From Candidatus Zixiibacteriota bacterium (lineage in GTDB: Bacteria > Zixibacteria > MSB-5A5 > GN15 > FEB-12), in NCBI GenBank assembly GCA_020351995.1, contig CP070674.1, positions 2,437,858-2,473,213 on the forward strand: a stretch of DNA of 35,356 nt, given 5' to 3'. Numbering within the stretch: position 1 is the stretch's first letter; each line of letters begins with the position of its first letter. Shown one piece after another: positions 8,261-17,592 of this stretch. The notes below the pieces were generated by a model. It was not told the DNA's origin and made no database searches. It worked only from the letters and a program-made list of their open reading frames with translations. The translations under genes and the position numbers were made by a program.

Positions 8261-9145
8261 TTAGTGCTTGACGGAAGGAAACGATGGCAACCCATGTCTG
8301 GTTAACCGGTGATTGATCACTTTGTCGAGAATCTCGAGAGATATTTCTTCGATCGCCCTGCGGGTAACATCGACCGTATCCCACTTCTGCCGGGAGAAAA
8401 GATTACGGCAGAACTTCAGATCTTCGCGTATCTCCTGAAGATCATAGTATTCTCGCAGTTCCACCTGGCGGGGCGCGGTCTTGGCCAGGAACAGCAACCG
8501 TTCTTCTCTGACGTGAGCCAGCACCTCCGGATGCATCATCAGTCCGAAAATCCGTGTCTGATCAAGGGGGTCTAGCCTTGCCAGCAGGTTGGTTTCCATC
8601 GTGGGGTCACGAACAATAGGAATGTTCGCCACCTTGATACCATGGTTACAGGCAAGATACATGGCGATCGGTGTTTTGCACGTCCGCGATAGACCCACCA
8701 AAATGATATCAGCCTGGTCTATCATCGCCCCCCGGCCGTCATCGTGTTCGACGGTATATCCAATGGCGTCGACTTTACGATAATACCTGTCATCTATCTT
8801 CTGTAGTAGTCCCGGCTGATAATCCGGATGGACACCCAGGAACTTGGACATCGTACCAAGCATTGGCTCCAGGACGTTCAGATGAAGAATCCAGCGCTCG
8901 GCCAACTGTTCGTGAAAGTACCGGCTCAGGTTCTCCGAAATTATCGAAAAGATCACCAGATAATCGCTGTCGATTTCCATGAGAATTTTGTCAATGGTTT
9001 CCTTATCACGAACTTGCTGATAGGTTTCTTGCAGAGTATACCCGACCTCGTTTTCCGAATATTGTGCCAGCACGGCATCCATCAGCCGCTCGGCCGTCTT
9101 ACCCGTACCGTCCGAGACAATAATTATCTTTTTCTGTTCACACAT
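8261..9145 (-). CDS. ppsR: PEP synthase regulatory protein (DUF299; kinase/pyrophosphorylase)
   Basis: The 294-residue protein is a member of the DUF299 family. These bifunctional enzymes inactivate PEP synthase or pyruvate phosphate dikinase by ADP-dependent phosphorylation of a threonine and reactivate it by phosphate-dependent dephosphorylation. Motifs visible are IIIVSDGTGKTAERL at the N-terminus and VGLSRTCKTPIAMYLACN, the family's P-loop-like segment. IPIVRDPTM and FGLMMHPEVL follow. The ATG at 9145 is preferred over a longer in-frame start at 9205 because the protein then begins MCEQKKIIIVSDG as in the family, with a GAGAG upstream. It is divergent from the large hybrid kinase. Its target enzyme is not in the window. 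Confidence 0.88.
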   Translation of the reverse strand: MCEQKKIIIVSDGTGKTAERLMDAVLAQYSENEVGYTLQETYQQVRDKETIDKILMEIDSDYLVIFSIISENLSRYFHEQLAERWILHLNVLEPMLGTMSKFLGVHPDYQPGLLQKIDDRYYRKVDAIGYTVEHDDGRGAMIDQADIILVGLSRTCKTPIAMYLACNHGIKVANIPIVRDPTMETNLLARLDPLDQTRIFGLMMHPEVLAHVREERLLFLAKTAPRQVELREYYDLQEIREDLKFCRNLFSRQKWDTVDVTRRAIEEISLEILDKVINHRLTRHGLPSFPSVKH

Positions 9146-9536
9146 AAGTTGTTCTCTCGAAATCCGTAACGACTGCACAAAGTACAAACAGACGGCGAAA
9201 TTCACAAGACAAAAACGGGCCGTTCGGGTTCAGGCGTCCGTCGACCCGCAACCGGATATTTTTTCGTATCAGGTACACTTCGTGTGCAAATTATGAACAG
9301 CCTCTTGTTCGGTTTGATGGTGACAGGGTTTCGCGTTTAATCTTAAGCGGGCAAACGGATTACTCACGTTAAGTTTTCGCGGTGAACGTCGATTTCATAG
9401 GTATGGACCCGGCGGCTGAGAACCGGCTGTGAGGATAAGGGTAGCGTGCATACGCAACGCAGTCTTTCGCCGCCGACACATTCGCTTATGGCGGGGACAG
9501 TCCCGTGGGGCCGCTGACAATTCTAACGGAGAGCAT
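9146..9536. other. Divergent intergenic region, ppsR / hybrid kinase
   Basis: No gene is supported in these roughly 390 bases. It must hold promoters for both flanking genes, but I see no convincing -35/-10 pair. A short hairpin-forming stretch (CCGCC ... GGCGG, about 9470-9496) lies in the probable kinase leader. I compared the region by eye with GEMM (c-di-GMP) and cobalamin riboswitch consensus elements and found no match. A long in-frame reading of the kinase from GTG 9429 would cover the last 100 bases, but the translated segment there is Arg-rich and has no ribosome site. Confidence 0.4.
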
Positions 9537-12500
9537 GTGGGTTCACTTACGGAAATACTAGCACTGGCGCGGAAAAGACCGTTAGCCGCTGTCCTTGCTT
9601 GCAGTCTGTCGCTTGCCGCCACGGCCTGGATGGCCTTGGCGCTGGCCGACTACTACCGATCACACGACAGCTCTTTCTGGGAAAGTCTCTTCGCTCTGAC
9701 CCCCGAACAGCTACTTCCTCGCTTGCTCATCACCGCCCTGTTTCTGGTTTTCGGCGGATATGCGCAGTGGGTCATAATTAGGCGCAGTCGCTCACCACAT
9801 ACGATCTTTGGCCCGGAAACCCTGTACCGCACACTTCTGAATACCACTCCTGAAGCGGTGTTGATTGCCGACGTCGACGGCAGCATTTCCTTCATATCAC
9901 CCAGGGGCCTCGAATTATTCGGTTACGACCGGGAACAATTGCTGGGTAGATCAACCCTTGACCTGATAAGCAAAGATGACCACCGCCGCGCCGCCGAGAA
10001 TTTTAAACAGCGGTTGAGCCACAAAGCTATTCCTGCATCCGAATATAAGATGGTCTGCCGCGATGGTACCGTTTTCCCGGGCGAATTAAGCGCCACCCTG
10101 ATCTGCGATGACGACGGCAAACCCCGAGCCGTCATCGCCACTATCAGAGACATCAGCGAGAGCAAGAAAGCCTCGGAGGAACTCCAGTATCGGCTCAATT
10201 TCGAACGAATAATTACCTCCTTGTCATCGAGATTCATAAGGCTCGCTCCCGATGAAATAAATGATAATATCGTGTATGCCATACAGACTGTTGGAGAATT
10301 CGCTTTTGCTGACCGGTGCTACGTCTTCCAGTTGTCGAAGGATCAGAAGACAATGGACAACACCCACGAATGGTGTACCGACGGCATCGAGCCACAGATT
10401 GACCAACTCAAGAACGTCCCGGTTGACACCTTCTCGTACTCGCTGAAAATGATGAGCGATGGGAAACTACTTACAATACCGCGCGTAGCCGACCTTCCGC
10501 CGGAAGCAGCCGCCGAAAAAGCCGAGTTTGAACGGGAAGGAATCCGGTCGGTGGTCTGCGTTCCCATGATCAGGGGCGGAACCGTTATCGGTTTTATCGG
10601 ACTGGACTCGGTTCGCCGGGAAAGGACCTGGTCCGATGATGAAATCGCCCTCGTGACCGTCGTTAGCGAGATGCTCACAACCGCCCTCGAGCGCGAGAAG
10701 GTCGAACGCGCCCTCAGAGAAAGTGAAGAAAAATACCGTTCCTTTGTACAGAACTTTCAGGGTATGGCCTATCGCAGCCGCATGGACTGGGTCCCCCTCT
10801 TTTTCCACGGAGCCGTAGAAAACATTACCGGGTACACGGAAAAAGAACTGATTGCCGGAAAACCCCGCTGGGATCAGGTTATTCACCCCGATGACTGGCC
10901 GAAAATTCAGGATTCAGCCCATAAAATTGCCACCGTCCCGAACTACTCAGTCGAGCGCGAGTATCGCATTCATCGCAAGAACGGGCAGGAGCGCTGGATC
11001 CATGAGCTATCCCAGAACATCTGCGACCGTCACGGCCAACCCTACCTGGTGCAGGGCGCCATCTACGATATCACCGAACGAAAACGAATGGAAAAAATTC
11101 AGGCGGCTTTTTTCAAGATTTCCGAGGCCACCAACCTGTCCGACAACCTCGAGGAACTGCTCAAAACCATTCACGAAATCCTGGGAACACTCATTGACAC
11201 CACCAACTTCTACGTCGCCCTGTACAACGCTGAAAGCGACATGTACACCTTCCCATACCTGGTTGACGAGTACGACGACGGTACTGACCTGCAGCCGGAG
11301 CAATTGAAGAAAAGCCTTACCGACTATGTCCGAAAAACCGGTAAACCTCTTCTGGTCGACGAGAAACTGCATCAGGAACTGGAAGCTCAGGGCGAGATTA
11401 CCCTCGTAGGTGAGGCCTCGCCTATCTGGCTGGGCGTGCCCCTTCAAACACCTCACGGCGTAATCGGGGTCGTTACGGTACAGAGCTACAGCGACCCGAC
11501 TCTGTATAAAGACAGCGATATGGATCTGATGACCTTCGTGTCCGGCCATATCGCCATGGCTATCGAGCGTAAACAGGCCGAAATGCTTATACGAAACTCC
11601 GAACAGGAACACCGTACCCTCGTCGAAACCATGCGCGATGGTGTCATGAAAGTCGATACCAGCGAGAACATCATCTTTGCCAACCCCGCCGCCTGCTATA
11701 TCCTTGGCTACGAACACGGAGAACTGGAAGGCCTCAATCTCAGCGACATTGTTATCGAACAGGATATGGATCGGGTCGTGGTGGAAACACAGAAGAGACT
11801 CCATCAACAGCGCAGCCGGTACGAACTTACGGTGCGAAGAAAAGACAGTGAGAAACGCCAGGTTTCAATCTCAGCCGCTCCCTACATGGACGAGCGTGGC
11901 AATGTTGTCGGAAGTGTCGGCGTTTTCACCGATATCACCGAACTAAAGAAAGCTCAGGAAGAAGGCCAACGCCTCCGAGAAAAACTTGCCAACGCCCAGA
12001 GAATGGAATCGCTCGGCGTGCTCGCCGGGGGCGTGGCCCATGACCTCAACAACATTCTCGGACCGCTCGTAGGCTACCCCGAACTCATAAAGCGACGACT
12101 GCCACTGGACAGCCCCGTCAAGGAACAGATCGCCAAAATCGAAGAATCAGCGAAGCGGGCCGCCGAGATCGTCCAGGATCTGTTGACTATGGGCAGAAGA
12201 GGACGGTATGAAATGGCCCATACCGATATAAACCGAATCATAGGCAGCTACCTGGAATCGCCGGACTTCGCGCGCAAGAAATCCCGCTATCCGGGAATCG
12301 ATACCGAGATAAAACTCGATCCGTCATTACCATCGGTCTATGGGTCCGACACCCATCTGTCCAAGGTCATAATGAACCTGGTCCTGAACGCCCTCGACGC
12401 TATGCCTGACGGTGGCTGTTTGACAATCAAGACAGAGTGCAAATACCTCAAACAACTCTACGGCGGTTACAGCAATATTGAACCCGGCAAATACAACATT

Positions 12501-13154
12501 ATCTCCGTCAGCGACACCGGCATCGGAATCGACGAAAATGATACCAAGCGAATCTTCGATCCCTTCTTCTCCAAGAAAAAGCTCGGCAAGAGCGGTAGCG
12601 GCCTCGGTCTTTCCGTAGTGTATGCCGTGGTCAAGGATCATAATGGCTATGTTGACGTCCAGAGCGAACTGGAGAAAGGCTCCGACTTCATCATCTATCT
12701 GCCCGCCATTGAGGCCACCTCTTCGTCGGGTCAGGAGTCGCCGGTTTACGACATCAAGGGCAATGAGAAGATTCTGGTTGTTGACGACGTAGCCGAACAG
12801 CGCGATCTGGCCGTGACTCTACTCGGCAGCCTTGGATACGAGATGAACGCGGTCTCCAACGGACACGAGGCCGTTGAATATCTCAGGACCAACACCTGTG
12901 ATGTTCTCCTGCTCGACATGATCATGGAGCCCGATTTTGACGGTCTTGACACCTACCGTGAGATCGTGAAGATGCACCCGGGACAGAAAGCTGTCATAGT
13001 GAGCGGATTCTCGCAGACCGACCGGGTGCGTGAGGCCGAAAGACTCGGTGTTACCAAGTATGTGAAGAAGCCTTACACTATGCAAAAGCTGGGTAAGGCC
13101 ATACGCGAGGTACTCGCCTCGGCCGCTGAGCGCAAACAAAAAGTGAACGCCTGA
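9537..13154 (+). CDS. Hybrid sensor histidine kinase, PAS-GAF-PAS-GAF-PAS-HisKA-HATPase-REC
   Basis: The protein is about 1205 residues long. Two membrane helices lie near residues 15-37 and 61-81. They are followed by PAS1 (about 95-215), GAF1 (218-388), PAS2 (395-515), GAF2 (520-681) and PAS3 (687-805). The HisKA domain has phospho-acceptor His835 in GGVAHDLNN. The ATPase domain shows NLVLNALDAMPDGG, DTGIGID and GSGLGLS, and the C-terminal receiver has Asp1127 in LLLDMIMEP. It should sense intracellular signals and relay phosphate to its own receiver and then to an unidentified partner. No response regulator lies adjacent. I chose GTG at 9537 because ACGGAGAG precedes it and membrane helix 1 then sits near the N-terminus; a GTG at 9429 is possible. 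The gene ends one base from the convergent ABC-F gene. Confidence 0.92.
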   Translation: MGSLTEILALARKRPLAAVLACSLSLAATAWMALALADYYRSHDSSFWESLFALTPEQLLPRLLITALFLVFGGYAQWVIIRRSRSPHTIFGPETLYRTLLNTTPEAVLIADVDGSISFISPRGLELFGYDREQLLGRSTLDLISKDDHRRAAENFKQRLSHKAIPASEYKMVCRDGTVFPGELSATLICDDDGKPRAVIATIRDISESKKASEELQYRLNFERIITSLSSRFIRLAPDEINDNIVYAIQTVGEFAFADRCYVFQLSKDQKTMDNTHEWCTDGIEPQIDQLKNVPVDTFSYSLKMMSDGKLLTIPRVADLPPEAAAEKAEFEREGIRSVVCVPMIRGGTVIGFIGLDSVRRERTWSDDEIALVTVVSEMLTTALEREKVERALRESEEKYRSFVQNFQGMAYRSRMDWVPLFFHGAVENITGYTEKELIAGKPRWDQVIHPDDWPKIQDSAHKIATVPNYSVEREYRIHRKNGQERWIHELSQNICDRHGQPYLVQGAIYDITERKRMEKIQAAFFKISEATNLSDNLEELLKTIHEILGTLIDTTNFYVALYNAESDMYTFPYLVDEYDDGTDLQPEQLKKSLTDYVRKTGKPLLVDEKLHQELEAQGEITLVGEASPIWLGVPLQTPHGVIGVVTVQSYSDPTLYKDSDMDLMTFVSGHIAMAIERKQAEMLIRNSEQEHRTLVETMRDGVMKVDTSENIIFANPAACYILGYEHGELEGLNLSDIVIEQDMDRVVVETQKRLHQQRSRYELTVRRKDSEKRQVSISAAPYMDERGNVVGSVGVFTDITELKKAQEEGQRLREKLANAQRMESLGVLAGGVAHDLNNILGPLVGYPELIKRRLPLDSPVKEQIAKIEESAKRAAEIVQDLLTMGRRGRYEMAHTDINRIIGSYLESPDFARKKSRYPGIDTEIKLDPSLPSVYGSDTHLSKVIMNLVLNALDAMPDGGCLTIKTECKYLKQLYGGYSNIEPGKYNIISVSDTGIGIDENDTKRIFDPFFSKKKLGKSGSGLGLSVVYAVVKDHNGYVDVQSELEKGSDFIIYLPAIEATSSSGQESPVYDIKGNEKILVVDDVAEQRDLAVTLLGSLGYEMNAVSNGHEAVEYLRTNTCDVLLLDMIMEPDFDGLDTYREIVKMHPGQKAVIVSGFSQTDRVREAERLGVTKYVKKPYTMQKLGKAIREVLASAAERKQKVNA

Positions 13155-13155
13155 T

Positions 13156-14700
13156 CTAGACCAGTCTCAACCTCCCGCCTCGCAACACGTACAATCTATC
13201 GCAAACGTTCGCCGCAAACGCTCTATCATGACTGATAACCAGAAAGCCCCCGTCGAATTCATTAAGGACCCGTTCCAGAACCTCTATTGACTCCACATCG
13301 AGGTTCGACGTCGGCTCGTCCAGCAACAGAAACTCCGCGCGTAACAGTACGCACTTCGTTACCGCCGCCCGCATCAGCTCCCCCCGCGAGAACTTCTCAA
13401 CCGGATTATACACCTTGTCGCGGCGAATCATCACCGAACCAAGGTGCTGACGAACGGTGGACTCCGGCATACCGCAATCACCAAAATTATCCAGCAGCGT
13501 ATCGCCGGTGAAGAAGTCATCCAGGTCTTGCGGTATGTATGCGAGCTTCAGCTTATCATTCGTGTGTACTCGGCCCGAGCTCGGCGATAACATCCTCTGA
13601 ATCAATTTTATGATCGTCGTTTTCCCGCTGCCGTTATCACCCATCAGGCAAATCCTGTCACGGGTCGTGGCAGCGAAAACCACTTCGTTCAGCAGCATCT
13701 CCCCTGCGTCACGAGCGCCCTTGTAACCAAAGGAGACATTCTCAAAGCGAAACACATTGCGATTGCGTACCTTGTAACGAGGGAAACACAAATCGAGCTT
13801 TTTCGGCACAAATGGCTTGGATTGTGCCAATTCTTCGGTCTTCTTCTCTATCCTCCTCTCAACCACCTTGGCTCGTTTTGCCATTCGTTTGGATAGTTTG
13901 GCGAAGTACGGCTTGGACATCCCCCCGCCCATTTTTCGACTTTCGCTCCTGGCGGACCATCCCGCTTTCGCCCGTGCGTCCTGTTGAAGCTGCTCGATCT
14001 TCTTGCTTATTTCTTTGGCCTTGTGACGGCGAGATTCGACGCTGACGGCTTCGAGCGCCTTTACCGCTTCGGCCCCTCCTACCGTTGCATATATCCCCCG
14101 TCCTGTAATAAGAATTGTTCGGTCGGCCAGATTATTGGCCAGGGCGCGGTCATGCGTGACAGCCAGAATGCCTTTGCCCGATTCCTTTAACCGTGACAGA
14201 TGGTATTCGAGCGCTGTTATGCCGCCGATATCAAGATAGTTGGTCGGCTCATCAAGAAGATAAAGCGCGGCGGCGGAAGCTAATACACGAACCAGCCCCA
14301 GCTTTTGAAGCTCCCCCCCCGATAACACATCCAACGACCGGTCTGGCCCGGTTATTCCGAAATCCTGAGATAGTCTGGCCAGTACCGAGCGACTGCCACT
14401 TCTCGCGCCATCGGCTGACAAAGCCGCTCCGGTTATCTTCTGGGGAAGGTACGCCGGAATTGTGCCGGGAGGCATCATGATACTTCCGTCCACGGCGAAA
14501 GTCGTATCATTCACCATGTAGGGCCGACCGGTCGCGCGGGCTATAATCAGATTCAGAAGAGTGGTTTTGCCGCAACCGTTCCCGCCGATCACCGCCACCA
14601 GCTCGCCCGGCTCAATTGAAAGCGACAACTCCTCGAACAGCCGTTCACCGGACATTGTGACAGAAAGGTCCTTGATATTTAGAAGAGGCGCTGAGGGCAT
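13156..14700 (-). CDS. ABC-F family ATPase
   Basis: The 514-residue protein has two ABC ATPase domains and no membrane segments. This is the ABC-F layout, whose members act on ribosomes in translation control or antibiotic protection. Domain 1 has Walker A GGNGCGKTT (39-47), signature LSGGE (126-130) and Walker B LYLLDEPTNYLD (146-157). A charged helical linker (about 215-310, Lys/Arg-rich) corresponds to the P-site interaction motif region. Domain 2 has Walker A GDNGSGKTT and Walker B FLLLDEPTSNLD, but its signature reads FSRGE instead of LSGGE. The ATG follows a near-perfect AGGAGGTGACAGA. It starts 40 nt after the aldehyde dehydrogenase stop on the same strand, so it may be read through from that operon. 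The subfamily cannot be named from the sequence alone. Confidence 0.9.
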   Translation of the reverse strand: MPSAPLLNIKDLSVTMSGERLFEELSLSIEPGELVAVIGGNGCGKTTLLNLIIARATGRPYMVNDTTFAVDGSIMMPPGTIPAYLPQKITGAALSADGARSGSRSVLARLSQDFGITGPDRSLDVLSGGELQKLGLVRVLASAAALYLLDEPTNYLDIGGITALEYHLSRLKESGKGILAVTHDRALANNLADRTILITGRGIYATVGGAEAVKALEAVSVESRRHKAKEISKKIEQLQQDARAKAGWSARSESRKMGGGMSKPYFAKLSKRMAKRAKVVERRIEKKTEELAQSKPFVPKKLDLCFPRYKVRNRNVFRFENVSFGYKGARDAGEMLLNEVVFAATTRDRICLMGDNGSGKTTIIKLIQRMLSPSSGRVHTNDKLKLAYIPQDLDDFFTGDTLLDNFGDCGMPESTVRQHLGSVMIRRDKVYNPVEKFSRGELMRAAVTKCVLLRAEFLLLDEPTSNLDVESIEVLERVLNEFDGGFLVISHDRAFAANVCDRLYVLRGGRLRLV

Positions 14701-14740
14701 TCTGTCACCTCCTGAATCCAGCGTCGCACTTTACGAGCGT

Positions 14741-16162
14741 CTAAATCTGCGGAAGATAGAAACAAACTACTTTCGGTTCGGTCATCTCCTGAAGCGAGAA
14801 CTTCAAGCCTTCACGACCGAGCCCCGAATACTTCACGCCGCCGAACGGCATCGAGTCAAGACGATAATCGGTCGAGTCATTAATCATAACACCGCCGCAA
14901 TCCAGTTCGTACGACGCCTTGAAAGCCACGTCGACATTGCTGGTGAAAATCGCGGCCAGAAGTCCATATGGAAGCGAGTTGGCTTCTTTGATCGCCTCGT
15001 CCAGATCATCGATCTCGTAAAGGTTCACCGTCGGACCGAAAACCTCCTCACAGTGAATTTTCATCTCCTTCGGGACCTTCTCCAGCACGGTCGGTTCATA
15101 CAGCGCCCCTTTACGCTTACCGCCGGTCAGCACCAGCGCCCCTTTGGCCTTGGCCTCGTTGACCCACTTCTCGACCCGGATCGCTTCTGCTTCCGTGATC
15201 ATCGGGCCCATATTAGTATCGTCTTTGAGCTTGTCGCCGATCTTGTACTGTTTGGTGCGGGCCACGAATTTCTTCTTGAACTCGTCGTAGATGTCTTTGT
15301 GAACCAGCAGCCGCTGAACACCTATGCAGTTCTGACCGGCGGCCCAGAAGGCTCCCGATACACATGATTCCGCGGCAAGGTCAACGTCGGCGTCTTTCCA
15401 GACAATGACCGGCGAATTAGAACCGAGTTCCATTCCAATCTTCTTAATCCCGGCTAACTTGGCGATATGCTTACCGGCTTCCACGCCCCCCGTAAACGAT
15501 ATCATGCGCACCCGTTCATCGGATACCAGGGCGTCACCAATCTCATGACCATACCCTGTTATAACCTGAATAGCCTGTGGTGGCAAACCGGCTTGAACCA
15601 TTGCCTCTACCAACTTGACAGCCGAGAGCGGCGTGACCGTGGCCGGTTTCAGAATTACCGAGTTTCCGGCGGCAATCGCCGGTCCCAGCTTGTGGGCCAC
15701 CAGATTGAGAGGATCGTTGAATGGCGTTATGGCCAGAATTACCCCGATGGGAAAACGATAATAATACCCCCGGCGTTTCTCGCCGCCGGGAAACGAGTCA
15801 AAGGGGATTGTCTCACCCAGAATTCTCTTCGCTTCCTCGGCCGACGCCGTAATGGTATTGACACACCGCGAAGCCTCCTTGCGAGCTTCAGTAATGGTCT
15901 TCGACCCTTCCTGCGCGATCGTCGTCGCGAATTCCTCGAGATTATCCGAAATAATAGCGGCCGTTTTGAAAAGTATCTGCGCCCTCTCATACACAGTCAT
16001 TCGTCTGGTAATCTCAAATCCCTTGACCGCCGCCGCCAGAGCCGTCTCCACATCTTCCTTGGTAGCCGCGGGTACGGTATCGATCAACGAATTGTCAAAA
16101 GGGTCGGTCACATCTATCTTCTTATCCCGGTCAACCCACTGACCATCAAGAAGCATCTTCAT
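14741..16162 (-). CDS. NAD(P)-dependent aldehyde dehydrogenase
   Basis: The 473-residue protein is a full-length ALDH superfamily enzyme that oxidises an aldehyde to a carboxylate. The catalytic cysteine is Cys279 (AAGQNCIGVQR) and the general base is Glu245 (IGMELGSNSP). The cofactor motif ITPFNDPLN, the KPAT lysine and the SFTGG segment are all present, as is the C-terminal MPFGGVKYSGLGREG. By eye the sequence is closest to the lactaldehyde/glyceraldehyde-type ALDHs. Its ATG overlaps the end of the homoserine-dehydrogenase-like gene by four bases, indicating coupled synthesis and probably a shared pathway. The physiological aldehyde is unknown. Confidence 0.9.
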   Translation of the reverse strand: MKMLLDGQWVDRDKKIDVTDPFDNSLIDTVPAATKEDVETALAAAVKGFEITRRMTVYERAQILFKTAAIISDNLEEFATTIAQEGSKTITEARKEASRCVNTITASAEEAKRILGETIPFDSFPGGEKRRGYYYRFPIGVILAITPFNDPLNLVAHKLGPAIAAGNSVILKPATVTPLSAVKLVEAMVQAGLPPQAIQVITGYGHEIGDALVSDERVRMISFTGGVEAGKHIAKLAGIKKIGMELGSNSPVIVWKDADVDLAAESCVSGAFWAAGQNCIGVQRLLVHKDIYDEFKKKFVARTKQYKIGDKLKDDTNMGPMITEAEAIRVEKWVNEAKAKGALVLTGGKRKGALYEPTVLEKVPKEMKIHCEEVFGPTVNLYEIDDLDEAIKEANSLPYGLLAAIFTSNVDVAFKASYELDCGGVMINDSTDYRLDSMPFGGVKYSGLGREGLKFSLQEMTEPKVVCFYLPQI

Positions 16163-17178
16163 CGCTTACCTCCTGCGTGAATGATGTCAATCAGGGCGCT
16201 GTAACCGGTTTCGGACCTGCCGGCACCCGGCCCCACGATGGTAACATCGCCGAGAATATCGGTCGTAAAGGTAATGGCGTTCGTTCCGCCCATCACCCCC
16301 GCCAGCGGATGCGACATATCTACCTCCTCCGGGGCCACACTGGCCTTAACTGCGTCCCCCTCGCGCCAGACTTTACCGATAAGTTTGAAGCGCTTGCCCC
16401 GCGCTTTAGCGTCGGCAATAGCCTCCGCCGTGATTTCCGTGATTCCTCTGCACGGAAAATCGTCGGGCTTGGCCTTCACCCCGAACATCGCATTAGCGAT
16501 GATCGTCACTTTCGCCAGAGCGTCCCAGCCCAGTACGTCGGCGTCGGGAACCGCTTCGGCATAACCCAGTTCCTGTGCTTTCTTCAGGGCATCCTCGTAC
16601 GCCAGGCCCTCTTCCATCCGGGTAAGGATGTAATTGGTCGTGCCGTTCAGTATCCCCTTAACCTGGGTGATGTTACATCCCGCCAGCGTCTCGCGCGCCA
16701 GGTTCAGCATCGGCGAGCCACTCATAACCGTACCCTCGTACAGGAATTTCACGCCCTTCTTCTTGGCAAGCTCGTTCAACTCCGACAAAAACAAGGCTGT
16801 CGGACCTTTGTTGGTCGTCGTGACATGCATTTTTTTATTCAGGGCCGCCCGGATGTGCGACGTCGCCGGTTCGCCGGTCTTGATATCCGTGTAAGTTGCC
16901 TCGACCATCATGTCCGCTCTGGCCTTCGCGATTAACGCCAGCGCATCCCCCTCGAAAGCACCCGGCAGGTCGGAAATTTTCTTGCCCGCCTTGGCCACCT
17001 CGAGAACTTTATCCAGATCGAGACCCTTCGCATCATACAGGCTTCCCTTGAGCATATCCGATATACCCACCACCTGGATGTCCAGCTTATACTGCTCGAG
17101 GAGCGTGTTCCTCTTTTCTATCAGAAGTTCGGCCAGCCCCTGACCAACTGTCCCAAATCCTATTAACAGCAGCTTCAC
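16159..17178 (-). CDS. Homoserine dehydrogenase-like oxidoreductase
   Basis: The 339-residue protein has the homoserine dehydrogenase fold. The N-terminal nucleotide-binding motif is GFGTVG (7-12). The catalytic-domain signature GILNGTTNYILTRME and EAVPDADVLGWDALAKVTI match the conserved substrate region of the family, and the conserved lysine is in TTTNKGP. The C-terminal ACT domain of many biosynthetic enzymes is absent. Homoserine dehydrogenase reduces aspartate semialdehyde. However, this copy is embedded with an aldehyde dehydrogenase, a cupin and an unknown enzyme, not with threonine or methionine biosynthesis genes. It may therefore act on a related hydroxy-amino acid or run in the oxidative direction. 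It is coupled to the ALDH by a four-base overlap. Confidence 0.85.
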   Translation of the reverse strand: MKLLLIGFGTVGQGLAELLIEKRNTLLEQYKLDIQVVGISDMLKGSLYDAKGLDLDKVLEVAKAGKKISDLPGAFEGDALALIAKARADMMVEATYTDIKTGEPATSHIRAALNKKMHVTTTNKGPTALFLSELNELAKKKGVKFLYEGTVMSGSPMLNLARETLAGCNITQVKGILNGTTNYILTRMEEGLAYEDALKKAQELGYAEAVPDADVLGWDALAKVTIIANAMFGVKAKPDDFPCRGITEITAEAIADAKARGKRFKLIGKVWREGDAVKASVAPEEVDMSHPLAGVMGGTNAITFTTDILGDVTIVGPGAGRSETGYSALIDIIHAGGKR

Positions 17179-17228
17179 GTACTACTCCTTTTTTACGAAA
17201 CCAGTGCTCGAGCCGGTTCCATGCAATG

Positions 17229-17588
17229 CTATTGCTTCGCCTTCCAGCGATCGGGTTCGCTGAAGACATCGATCACACTGACACGCGTCAGAAAATTCGC
17301 TGAATGCATCACTCCTTCCGGAATGTAATACCAGTCACCGCTCCGATAGATCTTCGTTTCATCACCGATAGTCAGTTCCATCTCCCCTTCAACCACGATA
17401 CCCCACTGGGCACCATGCGAATGCGCCGGCACCGCGCCAACCGGTTGGATATCAAAAAAGACCACCTGCTTCGCGCCGGCCTGCAATAACCAGCCCCGCA
17501 CACCGTCGAAGGGAACGTCTATTTCCGGCAAGCCGCGTATCCACTCCGGGAAAGTCGTGCCCTCCCATTTTGTCATAAGTTCCTTCAT
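17229..17588 (-). CDS. Small single-domain cupin protein
   Basis: The 119-residue protein is one cupin beta-barrel. The metal-binding motif 1 appears as PAHSHGAQWGIVVEGEMEL, with two histidines in HSH. Motif 2 is YYIPEGVMHSANF, with one further histidine. Such small cupins bind sugars, amino acids or metals and may be isomerases, dioxygenases or sensors. The gene lies 4 nt after the end of the 413-aa gene and 50 nt before the homoserine-dehydrogenase-like gene, inside one operon. Its role is presumably in the same pathway; no activity can be assigned. Confidence 0.8.
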   Translation of the reverse strand: MKELMTKWEGTTFPEWIRGLPEIDVPFDGVRGWLLQAGAKQVVFFDIQPVGAVPAHSHGAQWGIVVEGEMELTIGDETKIYRSGDWYYIPEGVMHSANFLTRVSVIDVFSEPDRWKAKQ

Positions 17589-17592
17589 TAGT

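Noticed and set aside
9311-9400. A GEMM-type c-di-GMP riboswitch in the kinase leader
   Set aside because: A GGGCAAAC stretch resembles one element, but the required neighbouring elements (GGGACGCAAAGCC-type) are missing.
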